NCBI GenBank assembly: GCA_034770075.1
Contig: CM068385.1
Span: 44,228,721 to 44,292,720 of the forward strand
From: Aralia elata
Lineage: Eukaryota; Streptophyta; Magnoliopsida; Apiales; Araliaceae
DNA: 64,000 nt
Direction: 5' to 3'
Made by a program: the position numbers and the translations under genes. The notes below the pieces were generated by a model. The model saw nothing but the letters and a program-made list of their open reading frames with translations. It did no database searches and had not been told where the DNA came from. Positions 1-11,507 of this stretch are shown piece after piece; positions within the stretch are counted from its first letter, which is position 1, and each line of letters begins with the position of its first letter.

Positions 1-294
1 GTGGATCACCTCTAGAGGCCAAACACTTGGGTGGCTAACGTTGATCAAAGGAAGGAATTTAATTGGTGAAATTCAAGGAGAACACGAAGGAATTGGAGGT
101 GAACTTGTACCTGAGGAAGCACGGTTCTACGAGGGTATAATTTCTTAATCTCTATCTCTTTCGTTTAATTGATAATTGAGCACATGGATGATCATGGTGA
201 TGGTTTGTATGAAAAATTTTAAAATCTGTTTTATCGCGCTTCCGCACTATTTATGTAATTTAATTGCATATTCGCGCTATGTACAAACCTAACA
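1..294 (+). mobile_element. 3' end of a Ty1/copia LTR, plus orientation
   Basis: The segment is similar, in reverse complement, to the start of the copia1 LTR at 15843-16135 and ends in the LTR terminus CAAACCTAACA, so this is the last ~290 bp of a plus-strand LTR of the same family. It is visibly more diverged from the copia1 LTRs than those are from each other. Immediately after it the Tekay-type element resumes at its integrase region. The equivalent place in the next unit (28290/28291) is uninterrupted, so this is an insertion specific to the left unit. The TSD is probably TAGTT (295-299), but its partner lies outside the window. It could be a solo LTR or the 3' LTR of a full element. Confidence 0.88.
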
Positions 295-3185
295 TAGTTG
301 ACGTTCACCAACTTCATCTCAACATAACGGAGTTCTGCACTTTCTTCCGTACAATGCTTCACAAGGCGGCATTCCAATGCTTGCGTGATAGCTATTATTA
401 TAGGCAAACTCGACCAGTGGAAAATGATCATCCCAGTTTCCTTTAAAGTCCATTACAAAAGCTCGCAACATATCTTCCAAGGTCTGAATTGTTCTCTCAC
501 TTTGGCCATCGGTTTGAGGATGGTACGCTGTACTCATTTTCAACTGCATCCCCATACAAGCTTGCAGACTCCTCAAAATTTTGATGTGAAACGTGGATCT
601 CTGTCCGATACAATTGAAACTGGAACACCGTGCCTTGAAATAATCTCCTTGACGTATAATTTGGCCAGCTGATCTAGGGTGAATCTGATTTTGATCGGCA
701 AGAAATGTGCTGATTTTGTCAATCGGTCCACTATAACCCATACTGCGTCATAACCCTTCTGAGTAGTTGGAAGCCCTACCACGAAGTCCATTGTGATATG
801 TTCCCACTTCCATTCTGGTATCTCCAAGGGTTGTAGCAAACCACTTAGTCTTTGATGTTCTGTTTTGACTTTCTAACAAGTTAAGCACTTCACAACACAC
901 TCAGCAACTTCCCTTTTCATGTTTGGACACCAAAAATATTGTCGAAGATTCTGGTACATTTCTGTACTTCCCGGGTGAATCAAAAATCTTGAACTATGAG
1001 CTTCGTTCAAAATCTCCTCTCTGATCTTCAGCACTGACGGAACTCAGATTCTACCTTCAAATCTCAGCAACCCTTCGGTATCAATTTTATATTTAAGTTC
1101 CTCACCCTCAAGCACTCTTTTTTGTATCTTAACACACTCCTCATCCTGGAGTTGCGCTTCCTTCACTTTGTCCACCAGAGTTGGGTGGGTTTCCATCTGA
1201 AACAATTTTTCATTCGGCTTTGCCAGACACTTCACCTCTCCAACTTTGCCATTTCCGTTATGAGTTTCTCTTGAGCAGTTAACAAAAATAACTTCTCCCA
1301 ACCCTTCCTACTCAAAGCGTCGACAACCATGTTAGCTTTTCTTGGATGGTACAGAATTTCACAATCATAATCTTTGATCAATTCTATCCATCGCCTATGA
1401 CGCATATTTAAATCCTTTTGTGTAAAAATATATTTCAGACTTTTATGGTCTGTATATATTTCGCACTTCTCTCCGTAAAGATAGTGCCTCCAAATTTTTA
1501 AAGCAAACACCACGGCTGCCAACTCCATATCATGGGTCGGATACCCTTTTTCATAGTCTTTTAATTGGCGCGATGCATACGCGATAACCTTACCGTTCTG
1601 CATAAGTACACAACCAAGTCCTTTATGCGATGCGTCGCTATACACCATAAAATTTCCTGTATCATCTGGCAAAGATAACATAGGTGCCGTACTTAGTCTC
1701 TTCTTTAGTTCTTGGAAACTCTCTTCACACTTCTCCGTCCAAACGAACTTCACTGACTTTCTCGTCAAATTTGTTAATGGAGTGGCGATTCTAGAGAAGT
1801 CCTGAATAAAACGCCTATAATAACCTGCCAATCCCAAGAAACTCCTCACTTCTGACGGTGTCTTTGGCTGATCCCAGTTCACCACAGCTTCAACCTTTGA
1901 TGGATCCACCGATATCCCGTCTTTTATCAATCACATGCCCAAGAAATTGCACACGCTCCAACCAAAATTCGCACTTTGAAAATTTTGCATACAATTTCTC
2001 TTTCCTTAACGTTTCCAATGTCACCCTCAAATGCTCCACGTGTTCTTCCTGAGTTTTGGAATATACCAGAATGTCGTCTATGAACACCACTACAAATTTA
2101 TCCAAAAATGGTTTGAACACTCTATTCATTAGATCCATGAATGCTGCAGGCGCATTCGTTAAACCAAATAACATTACAAGAAACTCGTAATGACCATACC
2201 GAGTTCTAAATGCCGTCTTCGGTACATCTTCCTTTCTCACTTTTAACTGATGGTACCCACTTCGCAGATCTATCTTTGAAAAATATCTCGCTCCCTTCAA
2301 TTGGTCAAACAAGTCATCGATCATTGGCAACGGATACTTGTTTTTTAATCGTGACCTTGTTCAACTCCCTATAATCAATGCAAAGACGCATTGATCTATC
2401 CTTCTTCTTGACGAATAACACCGGCGCTGCCCACGGCGAAACGCTCGGTTGGATATACTTCTTATCGGGCAACTCTTGTAATTGCACCATCAACTCATTC
2501 ATTTCTACCGGAGCCATTCGGTATGGGGCTTTTGATATAGGGGCTGTACCCGGTGCTAAATTAATCACAAATTCAATTTCCCTATCTGGCGGTAATCCCG
2601 GTAAATCATCAGGGAACACGTCCGCAAAATCCCTGACTACCGGTATCTCCTCCAGCTTTGCACCCACCTTTTGAGTATCAACTATGTAGGCTAGATATCC
2701 TACACATCCTTGTCTCAACATTTTTCTGCCCTGCATCATCGTCAGATAACTCATTTGCCTAGGCGACTTGCTGCCATAAAACACTACCTTCGACGGAGTC
2801 ATAAGGTTCACACACTTCTTTTGACAGTCAATAACTGCCCCATGGTTGAACAACCAATCCATTCCCAAAATAACGTCAAACTCCCCAAGATGATTTGGGA
2901 TTAAGTTTACCGTCATCACGTGACCCTTAATATCTATCTGACAGTTCTTGTGGACAAACTTAGCAGGAATCACCTCCCTATTCGCAATTTCTATATTCAT
3001 AGGTAATCTAACTCTTTCTGAGGTAACTCTAATTTCTTAGTAAAATCATCGGATATAAATGAACAACTAGCACCTGAGTCAAACAATACATAAGCATTTA
3101 CACTATTAACTGAAATAATACCTAACACCACATCCTTTGACTGCACAGCATCTAGCACTGTCATGTTAAATGTTCGGGCGGTAGG
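295..3185 (-). pseudogene. pol: Gypsy pol (protease-RT-RNase H-integrase), broken
   Basis: Read right to left: an aspartic protease with the DSGA active site (codons at 3070-3080), RT, RNase H with SDASHKGLG, and integrase with the core motifs MDFVVG, VSDRD and DGQSE. The polyprotein would copy the element's RNA into DNA and insert it. Compared with the unit at 28 kb, this copy has two extra breaks in RT: an indel near 1920 and an extra T in the run at 2341-2347. Shared breaks include a frameshift between RNase H and integrase (~1250), a TAG in the integrase zinc finger (~870) and a one-base loss near 595. The chromodomain end is missing because of the copia insertion at 294. Confidence 0.92.
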
Positions 3186-4243
3186 TCAGTTGGACGGCGT
3201 CGGTCCAGTGATAGTCAGGTTGCCACCACTACTGTTTCCCTTTCCTCCACTTGCCCCTCCTGAAGCTTTCTTAGGGCAATCTCGAGCAAAGTAATCTTTT
3301 GATCCACAAGTAAAACATGCACCCTTCTTCGGACTAGGACAATTTGCTGCGATGTGGCCCTCTTGTCCACAATTATAGCATACCTGCTTCCCCTTCATAC
3401 ACACACCCGCATGACTCTTTCCGCAGTTACCACACACTTCAAACTTCTTCTTCTGATTCCCTTGCTGACTCCCAGCAGAAACACCATCAATCCACTTCCT
3501 CTTTTGATTGTTGCCACCATGGCTACCACTTGCTTTATTCTCATGTTCATTCTTCTTCTTCTTTTGCTCCTGATTATACTTGGTCAAAGCATCACTTCCA
3601 CCTTTAGCAATAATTGCCTTTTCTAACACAGCTGCGAACGAATTCAGTTGGAACATCGAAACTCGGCTATAAAGCCAGGGCTTCAGTCCCTGCTCGAACC
3701 TTCTAGCTTTTCTCTCATCGGTATTAACTTGATATGACGTAAACCTCGCCAACTCGTTAAATCTTGCAGCATACTCAGGCACCGTCATGGTACCTTACTT
3801 CAACTCTAGAAATTGCACTTACATCTGATTCTGTGCGCTTGCCAGAAAATAAGTCTCGAAAAACATCTCTTTAAATCATTCCCACGGAATTATCCCTTGA
3901 CCACCTCGAGTTTTGTTTGCTTGCCACCAGTAACTTGCTTCCGATTTGAGCATAAATGTTGCAAATGTAGTCTTTTGATCCTTGTTGACCCTAGCGACAT
4001 CAAATACCTTCTCCATCTCCATACCCAAGTTTGCGCTTCAATCGGATTCATAGACCCTTAAAATTCTGGGGGTCCAACAGCTTTGAAGTCTTTGAAAGTC
4101 GTGGCCTGAGCTTGGGGTTGGTTCGCAAATGCTCCCGTTAACAAGTTTACCAGCTGCTGCATTGGATTAGCGTTGATTTCATCGTTGTTGTTTGTGGATC
4201 CCTCAGGGGTTTGTAGACATGTTTGTCTCCTTCTTGGCGGCAT
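3186..4243 (-). pseudogene. gag: Gypsy gag, broken
   Basis: Starts at the ATG whose product begins MPPRRRQT (4243) and ends in zinc knuckles. The knuckle CYNCGQEGHIAANC fits CX2CX4HX4C; the last one, CFTCGSKDYFARDC, has Tyr in place of His (a CAC-to-TAC type change). A stop follows PPEF near 4058 and the middle third is frameshifted, but 3186-3788 is open. A single TGA (3186-3188) separates gag from the protease in the same frame, so the ancestor probably made one gag-pol polyprotein. Gag packages RNA in cytoplasmic particles. Confidence 0.9.
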
Positions 4244-4533
4244 CTTACTGTTAAGAATTCGCGTTATTAGATTATTGTTCCATTACTTAAACATTTAAGT
4301 CTTAACTTAAACATTTATAAACAACACTTAGCACATAACACATCTGATAAACTTTCGGATTTATTCACTTAATGCTTCAAAACATAACATAGATAACATC
4401 ATAGTTATTTACATCATCTATCCTGAAATCATAAAATTCCAGAATTACATCATCATTCTATCCCATTATACAAAACTGGGATTAACAATCTATTAACTCC
4501 ATAGATTACCATGCTAGCACTCATAATCATAAT

Positions 4534-5305
4534 CTATGATGACATTCCACGGCGCACAGCTTCCTCACGTTCTTGCTCCATAATACGAGTCACCATCCTT
4601 CGATCCATCATAAACCGGGGTTGATCATCGAACTGTACTGGATGACGATGAACTCGATCCTGAGCACTATCGATTATTGTGTGAAAAATATACTCCATCT
4701 CATCAATCTTGGCCTTTTTTGACCGCACCTCACATTCAACACGATCTGCGCGATTAGCCTCCCTCAACCAGGCGTCTTCAGCTCTCGCCTGCTTAGCTGT
4801 CTCTTCTTTCAATTCATCTCGTACAATTTCATTCCTAGCCAATAACTGACCTCGTCTGTACTCAGATTGAGCTAGTCTCTGCTCGACTTCTGCAAGACGT
4901 GATGAAAGATCTTGAATCGCGACATCCTTCTGCTCTAGAGCGACTTGACATTCCACAACCTGATCTTCTAACTCCTTCTTTTGGCTCTCCATATGAACCA
5001 GTTTCCACTCCACGTCCCCAAGACGTATATTAAGCTCCGCTATCTCACCATTTTTCTGCTCCAGAACAGTCTGTCGCTCAGCCAGTTGCCCCTCTAACTC
5101 CTCCACTCTATCATGCAACTCTATGGTGCGATCATACACATGCTCATACATCTAAACACCTAAAGAAGATAGTGGTATCTCCTCATGCTCATACTCAGGG
5201 CCTACAACTGTGAGCAATGGGGATGGCTCCCTCTGCACTAGGGACTACGTGAATATCTCCGAGCTCCTCCTCCCTAGCCTGGCTGGATCCTCCTATATCA
5301 GTCAT
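4534..5305 (-). pseudogene. Coiled-coil ORF between primer site and gag
   Basis: I do not recognise the product. The open part, 4534-5151, encodes 205 residues, and about residues 10-150 are an almost unbroken coiled coil (runs such as VEELEGQLAERQ and LEQKDVAIQDLSSRLAEVE) followed by a basic/acidic tail ending RRGMSS. Upstream the frame can be followed, across one frameshift (~5205) and one TAG directly before the internal ATG (likely CAG-to-TAG), to an ATG at 5305 with product start MTDIGGSS. It lies on the sense strand of G, 230 bp downstream of the primer site and about 290 bp before gag. An extra ORF before gag is known in Ogre elements; for a chromodomain element I know no named counterpart. 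It may have aided particle assembly, but that is a guess. Confidence 0.72.
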
Positions 5306-5537
5306 CCTGCTACCAAAATTTTAAGTTTTGATTACTACTCAATACTACTCGCGAGCACATAAGTTTGTTATTAAGTAAGCACATAACACATAATCATTTT
5401 ATTGTCTTTTATGAATTTTTGTAATTTCCGTAATCCATTCCTTAGAAGTCGATAAGAGTTTTAACACCACTGTGTTCTCTATCTTCTAAAAGGCTACTAC
5501 CCTAAGGTTTTCCCCACCTAAAGGTTCATAACCTACA

Positions 5538-5549
5538 GCTCTGATACCA
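5538..5549 (-). promoter_or_regulatory. Primer-binding site, initiator tRNA-Met type
   Basis: On the minus strand the bases read TGGTATCAGAGC, the classic complement of the 3' end of plant initiator tRNA-Met. They sit 3 bases inside the LTR edge at 5553, the standard place for priming minus-strand DNA. Its position fixes the element's orientation and the LTR boundary. Confidence 0.93.
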
Positions 5550-7204
5550 ACCTGTAACACCCCCAAATCCGGGTACTTCAAACCCACAGATTTGGTGTTC
5601 ACTAATCCATACATTCATGACCAACTACCCATGATAAAAGATAATATAATTAAACTGAATAAAACATCTCCCCATAACAGAGGTTACAACTTAAAACTCT
5701 TAACTAAGTAATTCCTAGGTTATCTAACCTTTATTACATCATCACAGAATTAAAACATAAAATTAAATAAGTCTTATTACAAAAACTCCATAACATATAG
5801 CAGTTCGCGAGCTATTTCTGCATTTTGCCTTTGCCTTTACTCGTGGACGGCTCATCTGACTTCTCAGTCTTAGCTGCAATGTTTTATGCAAAAGTGAGCA
5901 AACAATTCACAAGTATAATAGCAATAACAGTTAAACGATTAACGGAGTAGAATTTAACTGAGGACAAACAGTTTTTCTGAAATCAATCAACAATAATTAA
6001 AGGTCTGAAAACTCAACAAATAGCTTGGCTCAAGAGTTGAATATAGATTTCAAAATCAAAAGTATATCTGAGGGTCATAAGACCTCGAACTATGTCCTAG
6101 GTTAGCAAATATCTCTACTGTAACCTTTAACAGTCTTATAGACTATGGACCATCCATCTCGTACTCCGGGGGATCAGCCCTTTGTACAATGTATTGTGCA
6201 CAAACATTTTAACGCTATTACGTAATATAATCCCCTATATTAGGGTTGTTCATCTCAGTTTTACCATCAGAGTCCGTACCAAATGAAGTTTGGTTTGGAA
6301 TAGCTTCAACAGAAATTCTAGATTTTAGAAAGATCATCAACTATGGACTAGCTGAATTAAAAGGGTTCACTAGCCATATAACAGTCTGTTTACAATAATA
6401 ATACAATCTTTGTAAAAATAGAACTACAGTAATAGTAGAATTCAAAGATTACAAATGAATATTGTAACGACCGAGAATTCTGAAATTGCCTTGTAATTCG
6501 AATTTTTGAATATTAATGAATATATTATATTTTATTAATATTATTTTTATGTTGTATGTTTAAAGGTTGTGTGACAACCTGGGTTATGTGAATGCATGAA
6601 ATTTTACGTGTTATAATTTTGTTTAAGTGAATAATTGATTTCGCATAGCGTCGCTAAATCACTATTCACAGAGCACGTTTCCCGAGGCACTGTTCATGCC
6701 AGATATTTTTGTGTTTTTTTCGACTTTAATAAATTTCATAAATACATGTATGCGTACGAATAATTTTTTCAAGTGTCGGAAATTTTATTTGAGCTGACAC
6801 GTGATTTTATCCGTATCCTAAATGTATTAAAAGGGTGTTCCGAATATTTGGACAAATCCCATAATAATTATTTTTACCCATCCCAATATTTATGGTAGTA
6901 CCCATTTTAATTTTGGGTAGAGTTATTTACCAGTTTTGGTATAAGAGTGGGAGTTTTCAGATATATTTTTGGTGTTTTTGGGTATTTATTTTGGCTTGTT
7001 ACTCCAAGAGGGAACCAATCCCTCATTTTGGACCAATCAAATGAGAGCTTGGGGGAGCATTGCCGGCAAGCCTTTGAAATTTTGGGCACCTTGAGCCTCA
7101 CTCCCATTTTCTCCCAAAATTCCTCCACTTCTCCCAAATCATTCAACCATTTCATTTCTCTCTTGCAATCCATCAGCTCCTCATTCAAACCCATTTCAAA
7201 TTCT

Positions 7205-7312
7205 GCAGAGAGAGAGAGAACTCGCCGGAAAAAGAGAAGGAGGAAGAAATCGCCGGAAGTCGCCGGAAAAAGAGAAGGAACTCGCCGGAAAAGAAAGGAG
7301 GAAGAAGAAGAA
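7205..7312 (+). repeat. Purine-rich repeats with TCGCCGGAA motifs
   Basis: Within the solo LTR a GA-rich tract holds four copies of a CGCCGGAA core spaced by AGAGAAGGA-like purine runs. It occupies the place where an LTR transcript leader would lie and matches in type the purine-rich tract of the G LTR. It is repeated at about 35215-35315. Confidence 0.6.
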
Positions 7313-8069
7313 GGCACGGGTGGAGGAACCAAGCAAGAAGAACACTCAAAACAAAGCCTAGCCGAGCTTCTTAATCATCTAGGAAGGATTTACAGAGGTA
7401 AACATCAACCAAATCCATTCCATTCAATTTCTTGTTAAGATTTTCAAGTTTTTCTTAGTTTTGAGCTCTTGAGCTTGTGGGTCGGATTTATGGCAATTCT
7501 TAGTGTTTTTGTTTGTTGTGATTGTTTGTAATTGTTGTTAAGAAACTATGTAAGCCATTAATAACATCAAAGTGGAACAAAAATGCAAGAAATCCTTACC
7601 TTGGCTTAATGGAGCAAGAACAATGGATTTTGGATATGAACTTGGACATTCGGACTTTTTAGAGGACTATAAAGCTTTGATTTTGTGTTTGTTAATTTTG
7701 TTTGTTGTTATGGTATTGTAGTTCCATGGGTTACGAAGCTAACCCAGTTGGAATGGAGTAAAAAGGAGTTAAAACAAGTTCGTAGGAATGATTTTTGTGA
7801 AACTTGTCAAGAACTCGAAGAATAGAGTATGAACTTTGTACTTTGACTTAATATTTGACCATGTTAATGTTAATGGGTAGCTCTGCATTTTTGATATATT
7901 GTAGCCCCATGAGTTAGGAGTCCATAGAGTCCGGAATGGACCAATTTCCTTGTGTATTGAAGGAGTTATGGAGGTTGGAGTGGCCGGAGGTCGGAGTCGC
8001 GAACTGGGAACAAACCCAGAATCCGGCTACTGCAGAATGGCACCGCAACGCCACTCATAAGCCCTGCAG

Positions 8070-8236
8070 CTCACACTGCAGCGAGGGGCATTATGGGGAA
8101 AGACAGGGGCTCACGCCGCAGTGTGAGGCCCAAGCTTTAAGGCTCACGCCGCAGCGTGAAGCCCTGTCAGGGAGAAAACACGAGACTCACGCCGCAGCGT
8201 GAGGTCCAGTGCTTAGGCTTGGCGTTGCAGCGCCAG
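8070..8236. repeat. Cluster of CTCACGC-CGCA-GCGTGAG inverted repeats
   Basis: Near-copies of an 18-bp inverted repeat with 7-bp arms and a CGCA centre occur at 8070-8085 (degenerate), 8110-8127, 8143-8160 and 8186-8203, with a related palindromic stretch at about 8218-8236. They lie in an otherwise A/T-rich solo LTR. The cluster is conserved in the second unit near 36077-36243. Confidence 0.85.
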
Positions 8237-10131
8237 TTCCATGTCTGGACTGGGTCGGGCAGTCAGTCCGGGTCAGGTTCGGGTCGGACCTAATGAATCC
8301 TTTTCAACGGGTCCAACACTTATATAGCGTAGGGCAATCAATGTGTTTTAATGATATAGCGTCCGTTTTGAACCATTATTTGGAATGTGACTAATTGTTA
8401 TGTAAATATGTACTTAATTGTGTAGGATATTAAGGAGCGTGTATTATAATATTGTAGCAGCGCATCAGGCAAGTTCTCTAACCCTTGTCTAACCCTTGTG
8501 TTGGGCAAGTTTCTTTACCCTAACTCAATTTAATATTGGGCAGGTTTTCTCAATCGCACAACTTTTATTTAATGTGCGAGTTTATTTATTAATTGAGCAA
8601 TCATTCTATATTATTACAACTTTTTTAACTCAACTCAAATTATCATATTTCAATTATGGTTAGTGGTTTAATTATTGTTAATTACTCCACATCAAGGATA
8701 ATTATTGATATTCGCACATTGTGCATTTGGATTCGAAATCTGTTGTTGGACTGTGAAACATAAGTTCTTCATTTATGAACTGTTTAAGGGAATAGTCTAC
8801 GCCACTTGTTTCGGCTGGACACGTACAGGTTATTATTTTAAAGGCTATCCAAACCGATTGTTGGTGCGGATTCTTGGACTGAGAGAGCAACCCTTATGTA
8901 GGGGATTTTAATGTGTCGATTACTCGATGCAGTCAGAGCTAAATGTTACGCATATACATAGGGTACAAGAGGCTGATCCCCTCGAGTACTACTGACGGGC
9001 CAGGCGTTTAAAAGGGGTAGTTGAATAACTGATCCTTTGGCCAAATAGTTCATGGTCTATTGGACCACTCAGTAGTAAATAATCAATATTCATCATTTCT
9101 TTTGAACTTTGATTATATTGTCAGCTATTTCTTCAATGTCTTAAATTGTTGAACTATGCGATTATTGTTCTTATTCATTCATGATATATCCCCTTTATTC
9201 ATTTTAAACTTGCTGAGCAAAGTAGTTGCTCACTCTTGCTATATCATAAACCTATTGCAGCTAAGCCGGGGAGTTCCAAAGCGGACAAAGACAAGGGAAA
9301 TCTTAAGGAATAGTTACATGTACTATCCTGTTATGTAATTTGTGGAATCATTTTGAATTATTATGGTATTCTGCGATGTATTTTATTTAAGGTTTTAGAC
9401 CTTGGGACCGTAGTAAACCTTTTGTAATGAACAACATATGTTTATATATTCTGCATTAGTTAATTTATGTTGTTTAGAGGTGTATGGATGTATTTTATCG
9501 TGAGCACTAGATTTGAGGTATTGGTACCTGAATTTGGGGGTGTCACAAATATATTGGAGTAACGCATTTGAAGGTCTAGAGTACTCAATCAACTTATGAT
9601 CGTTAAGTAATATGAGAAACCTTGCTTGAATAATAATAATAACCAAGGTTAGAGAACTTGCTCAATGAAATGTAGGGTTTAGAAACTTGATTAATGAAGG
9701 TAAAGTTTTAAGGAACTTGTCTCGAGCGTAATCTACACAATCTCAATTTATGTTCACCAAACGTCCTACATTCCATTAGGATCACAATGTAAGTTAGTTC
9801 ATTACAACAATGACTATAATTCCACTTTCCACTTTAGTACAAGATACCAACTTAAATTCATGATCCGAACTCTCTAATTAACCACATAACACAAATCAGA
9901 AATCTATGCCATCACATAACATAAGACATAGCATATAATTAACATCTCCAATTCTTACGGATATCGGGTTACAAATCTTTATAACTTATTGATTCATAGC
10001 TTATAATCATCAAATGAATAACTTCATTATGTTATTAAGTTTTACGATTCTCCACATACATTAAAATAAGCTAACTTATCACCATCCAAGCTATGCATGT
10101 AAAAACTAATCACTGGGTCTGTTCTGATACC

Positions 10132-10251
10132 GGCGCGGCCGCGCCACTTTTACTCTTGGAACCAGCGCGGCCGCGCTGCACACATACAGCGACTGATCTG
10201 CTGTTGGCGCGGCCGCGCTACTTTTGCACTGGAAACCAGCACGGTCGCGCT
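10132..10251. repeat. Array of GGCGCGGCCGCGCC-type palindromes
   Basis: Four 14-bp palindromes or near-palindromes at 10132-10145, 10164-10177, 10206-10219 and 10238-10251, separated by 18-28 bp. The first two are perfect; the last is decayed (AGCACGGTCGCGCT). The array is inside the G LTR and recurs at 26262-26381 and about 38140-38260. In the 26-kb copy the fourth repeat is perfect and the second is decayed. Confidence 0.92.
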
Positions 10252-11507
10252 GCGTTACAGACTCAGTTGTTGCAGCGCGAACATGCTCTATCTCATCCCA
10301 AATTCCATACTAACTCATCTGAAGTCAAATTTGATCGATTTTTGACTCAACAAATTCGTTAAACACAGCAGCAAACATCCACAGTATGATTTTAACACTT
10401 TCAAAATTTTTCACAAACCCATTTAAAGATTTAAAACCAATGTTCATGCTTTAAATTTCATATTTCAACATATTTAGTGAAATCGAATATCACGAATTCG
10501 TTTCTAAATCATTTTGATTCATTCTTTTTGCAACGTTTCTGTTTCTCAGAATATTATAACTATCACCCATAAATTTCAGATTTTAAGCATGCAAGGACCA
10601 TCAATTTCAACTCTTAAATAAACCATATAAACACAGTGAACTAAAAAGTCATGTTCTTCCTATTTCATGCAATAACACGGATTTTTAATTACTGAAAACC
10701 ACACAGAGATACTACAAAACAAAGTATATGCACTTTTCAACACACATAATCAACATACCAATAACTCTTAACAATTTAGTTCCTCAAATTTTGTCACAGT
10801 GAAGCAATTCTAAAGAAAACATGAACTAAGAACTTAGGAATTTGTTTATTACCTTCAATTCTCTTTCGAATTTAGAGCAAGGTGGTTTGATTTTCTTCTT
10901 CTTCCTTTTGATTCTCTCAAGCTTACTCTCACTTTCACATAATTTCTCTCACTTTTTTCCTCTCTACAAAACTCTGCTCTTTGTTTTTTCTTTCTTTTCT
11001 AAGCTTAACAAATAAACTAATACCATGTATTTAAATTTAACGTAAAACCCACTTAAGGCCTTGACAGTTACCAAAATCATCAGTTAACAAATTCAAAAGG
11101 TCATAAGGCCTTGTTTGGCAAAACTAGATTAATCCTCTTTTTATTTATTTTAATAATCCTTTTATAATAAGGTTCAATTGTCATACATACTTTTAATTAA
11201 ACTTACTAATAAATAAATTCAATTAAAGCTTACTAATTAAATCTATAATTTCTATTTGACCAATAACAACACTACCAAATAAATTATCTTATTCAAATAA
11301 ATCATTTAATCATCTAATTTAATTATTAAATTAAATTAAAATAATCACCTCAAATCCCATTCAAATAACATTTACATAATTACACTTATCATGAATTATT
11401 CTACAATAACTTTATAAATTATTTATTTTACTCAATAAATAAATTAACAAAATATTTATATAACTCAATAAATATTTTGTTTATTCACAAAAATCACATT
11501 CGTTACA

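Larger units (their letters stand above)
6463..9547 (+). mobile_element. Solo LTR of a related Tekay-like element
   Basis: Begins TGTAACGACC and ends GGGTGTCACA, flanked by a perfect 5-bp TSD AATAT (6458-6462 and 9548-9552). Removing it with one TSD copy restores exactly the sequence seen in the uninterrupted LTR at 25700-25715. It has no internal domain or primer site, so it is a single 3085-bp LTR left after LTR-LTR recombination. It lies opposite to its host LTR. A stretch around 9215-9300 (GTTGCTCACTCTTGC ... GCAGCTAAG) resembles the reverse complement of the host LTR near 5835-5905, so the two families are related. The ORFs at 6907-7438 lie in low-complexity sequence and are not supported as genes. 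Confidence 0.93.
295..11507 (-). mobile_element. Left copy of Tekay/Del-type Ty3/gypsy element G (truncated)
   Basis: A minus-strand chromovirus-like element: 5' LTR at 5553-11507, primer-binding site at 5538-5549, coiled-coil leader ORF, gag, then protease, RT, RNase H and most of integrase. The 3' end (integrase tail, chromodomain, 3' LTR) is cut off at 294 by a copia LTR. It is nearly identical to 28291-39519 at an offset of about 28.0 kb, including the same nested solo LTR. It ends at 11507 in TTACA, and the following GGTTT (11508-11512) is one side of the TSD. Confidence 0.92.
5553..11507 (-). repeat. 5' LTR of left G, interrupted by a solo LTR
   Basis: On the plus strand it begins TGTAACACCC and ends CGTTACA, giving TG...CA ends in the element's sense. 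Without the nested insertion (6463-9552) the LTR is about 2.86 kb, matching the 3' LTR at 24793-27637 (2.85 kb) except for small changes and a 19-bp stretch (~9820-9840) absent from the latter. It contains a cluster of GC palindromes (10132-10251) and a pyrimidine-rich tract near 10880-11000 that on the sense strand would be a purine-rich transcript leader. Short ORFs inside it show no protein features. Confidence 0.93.

Noticed and set aside
385..672. Plus-strand ORFs opposite gypsy and copia pol (e.g. 2378-2674, 3344-3626, 17926-18159, 19818-20075)
   Set aside because: They are antisense shadows of well-supported pol and gag reading frames.
319..741. 140-codon minus-strand ORF starting MGYSGPID (copy at 28315-28737)
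   Set aside because: Its first half is an out-of-frame shadow of integrase; only the part from RSLQACMG is true integrase, joined by a frameshift.
6907..7438. Overlapping ORFs on both strands (141 and 163 codons)
   Set aside because: They lie in Ser/Phe- or Arg/Lys-rich low-complexity translation of the GA-rich tract in the solo LTR, on both strands at once, with no domain.
8110..8203. CRISPR-like array
   Set aside because: The repeats are short and imperfect, spacers are irregular, there are no cas genes, and the context is a plant LTR.
10093..10362. ORF of 89 codons over the palindrome array (and copies at 26223, 38165)
   Set aside because: The Ala/Arg-rich product is just translation of GCGCGGCCGCGC repeats inside an LTR.
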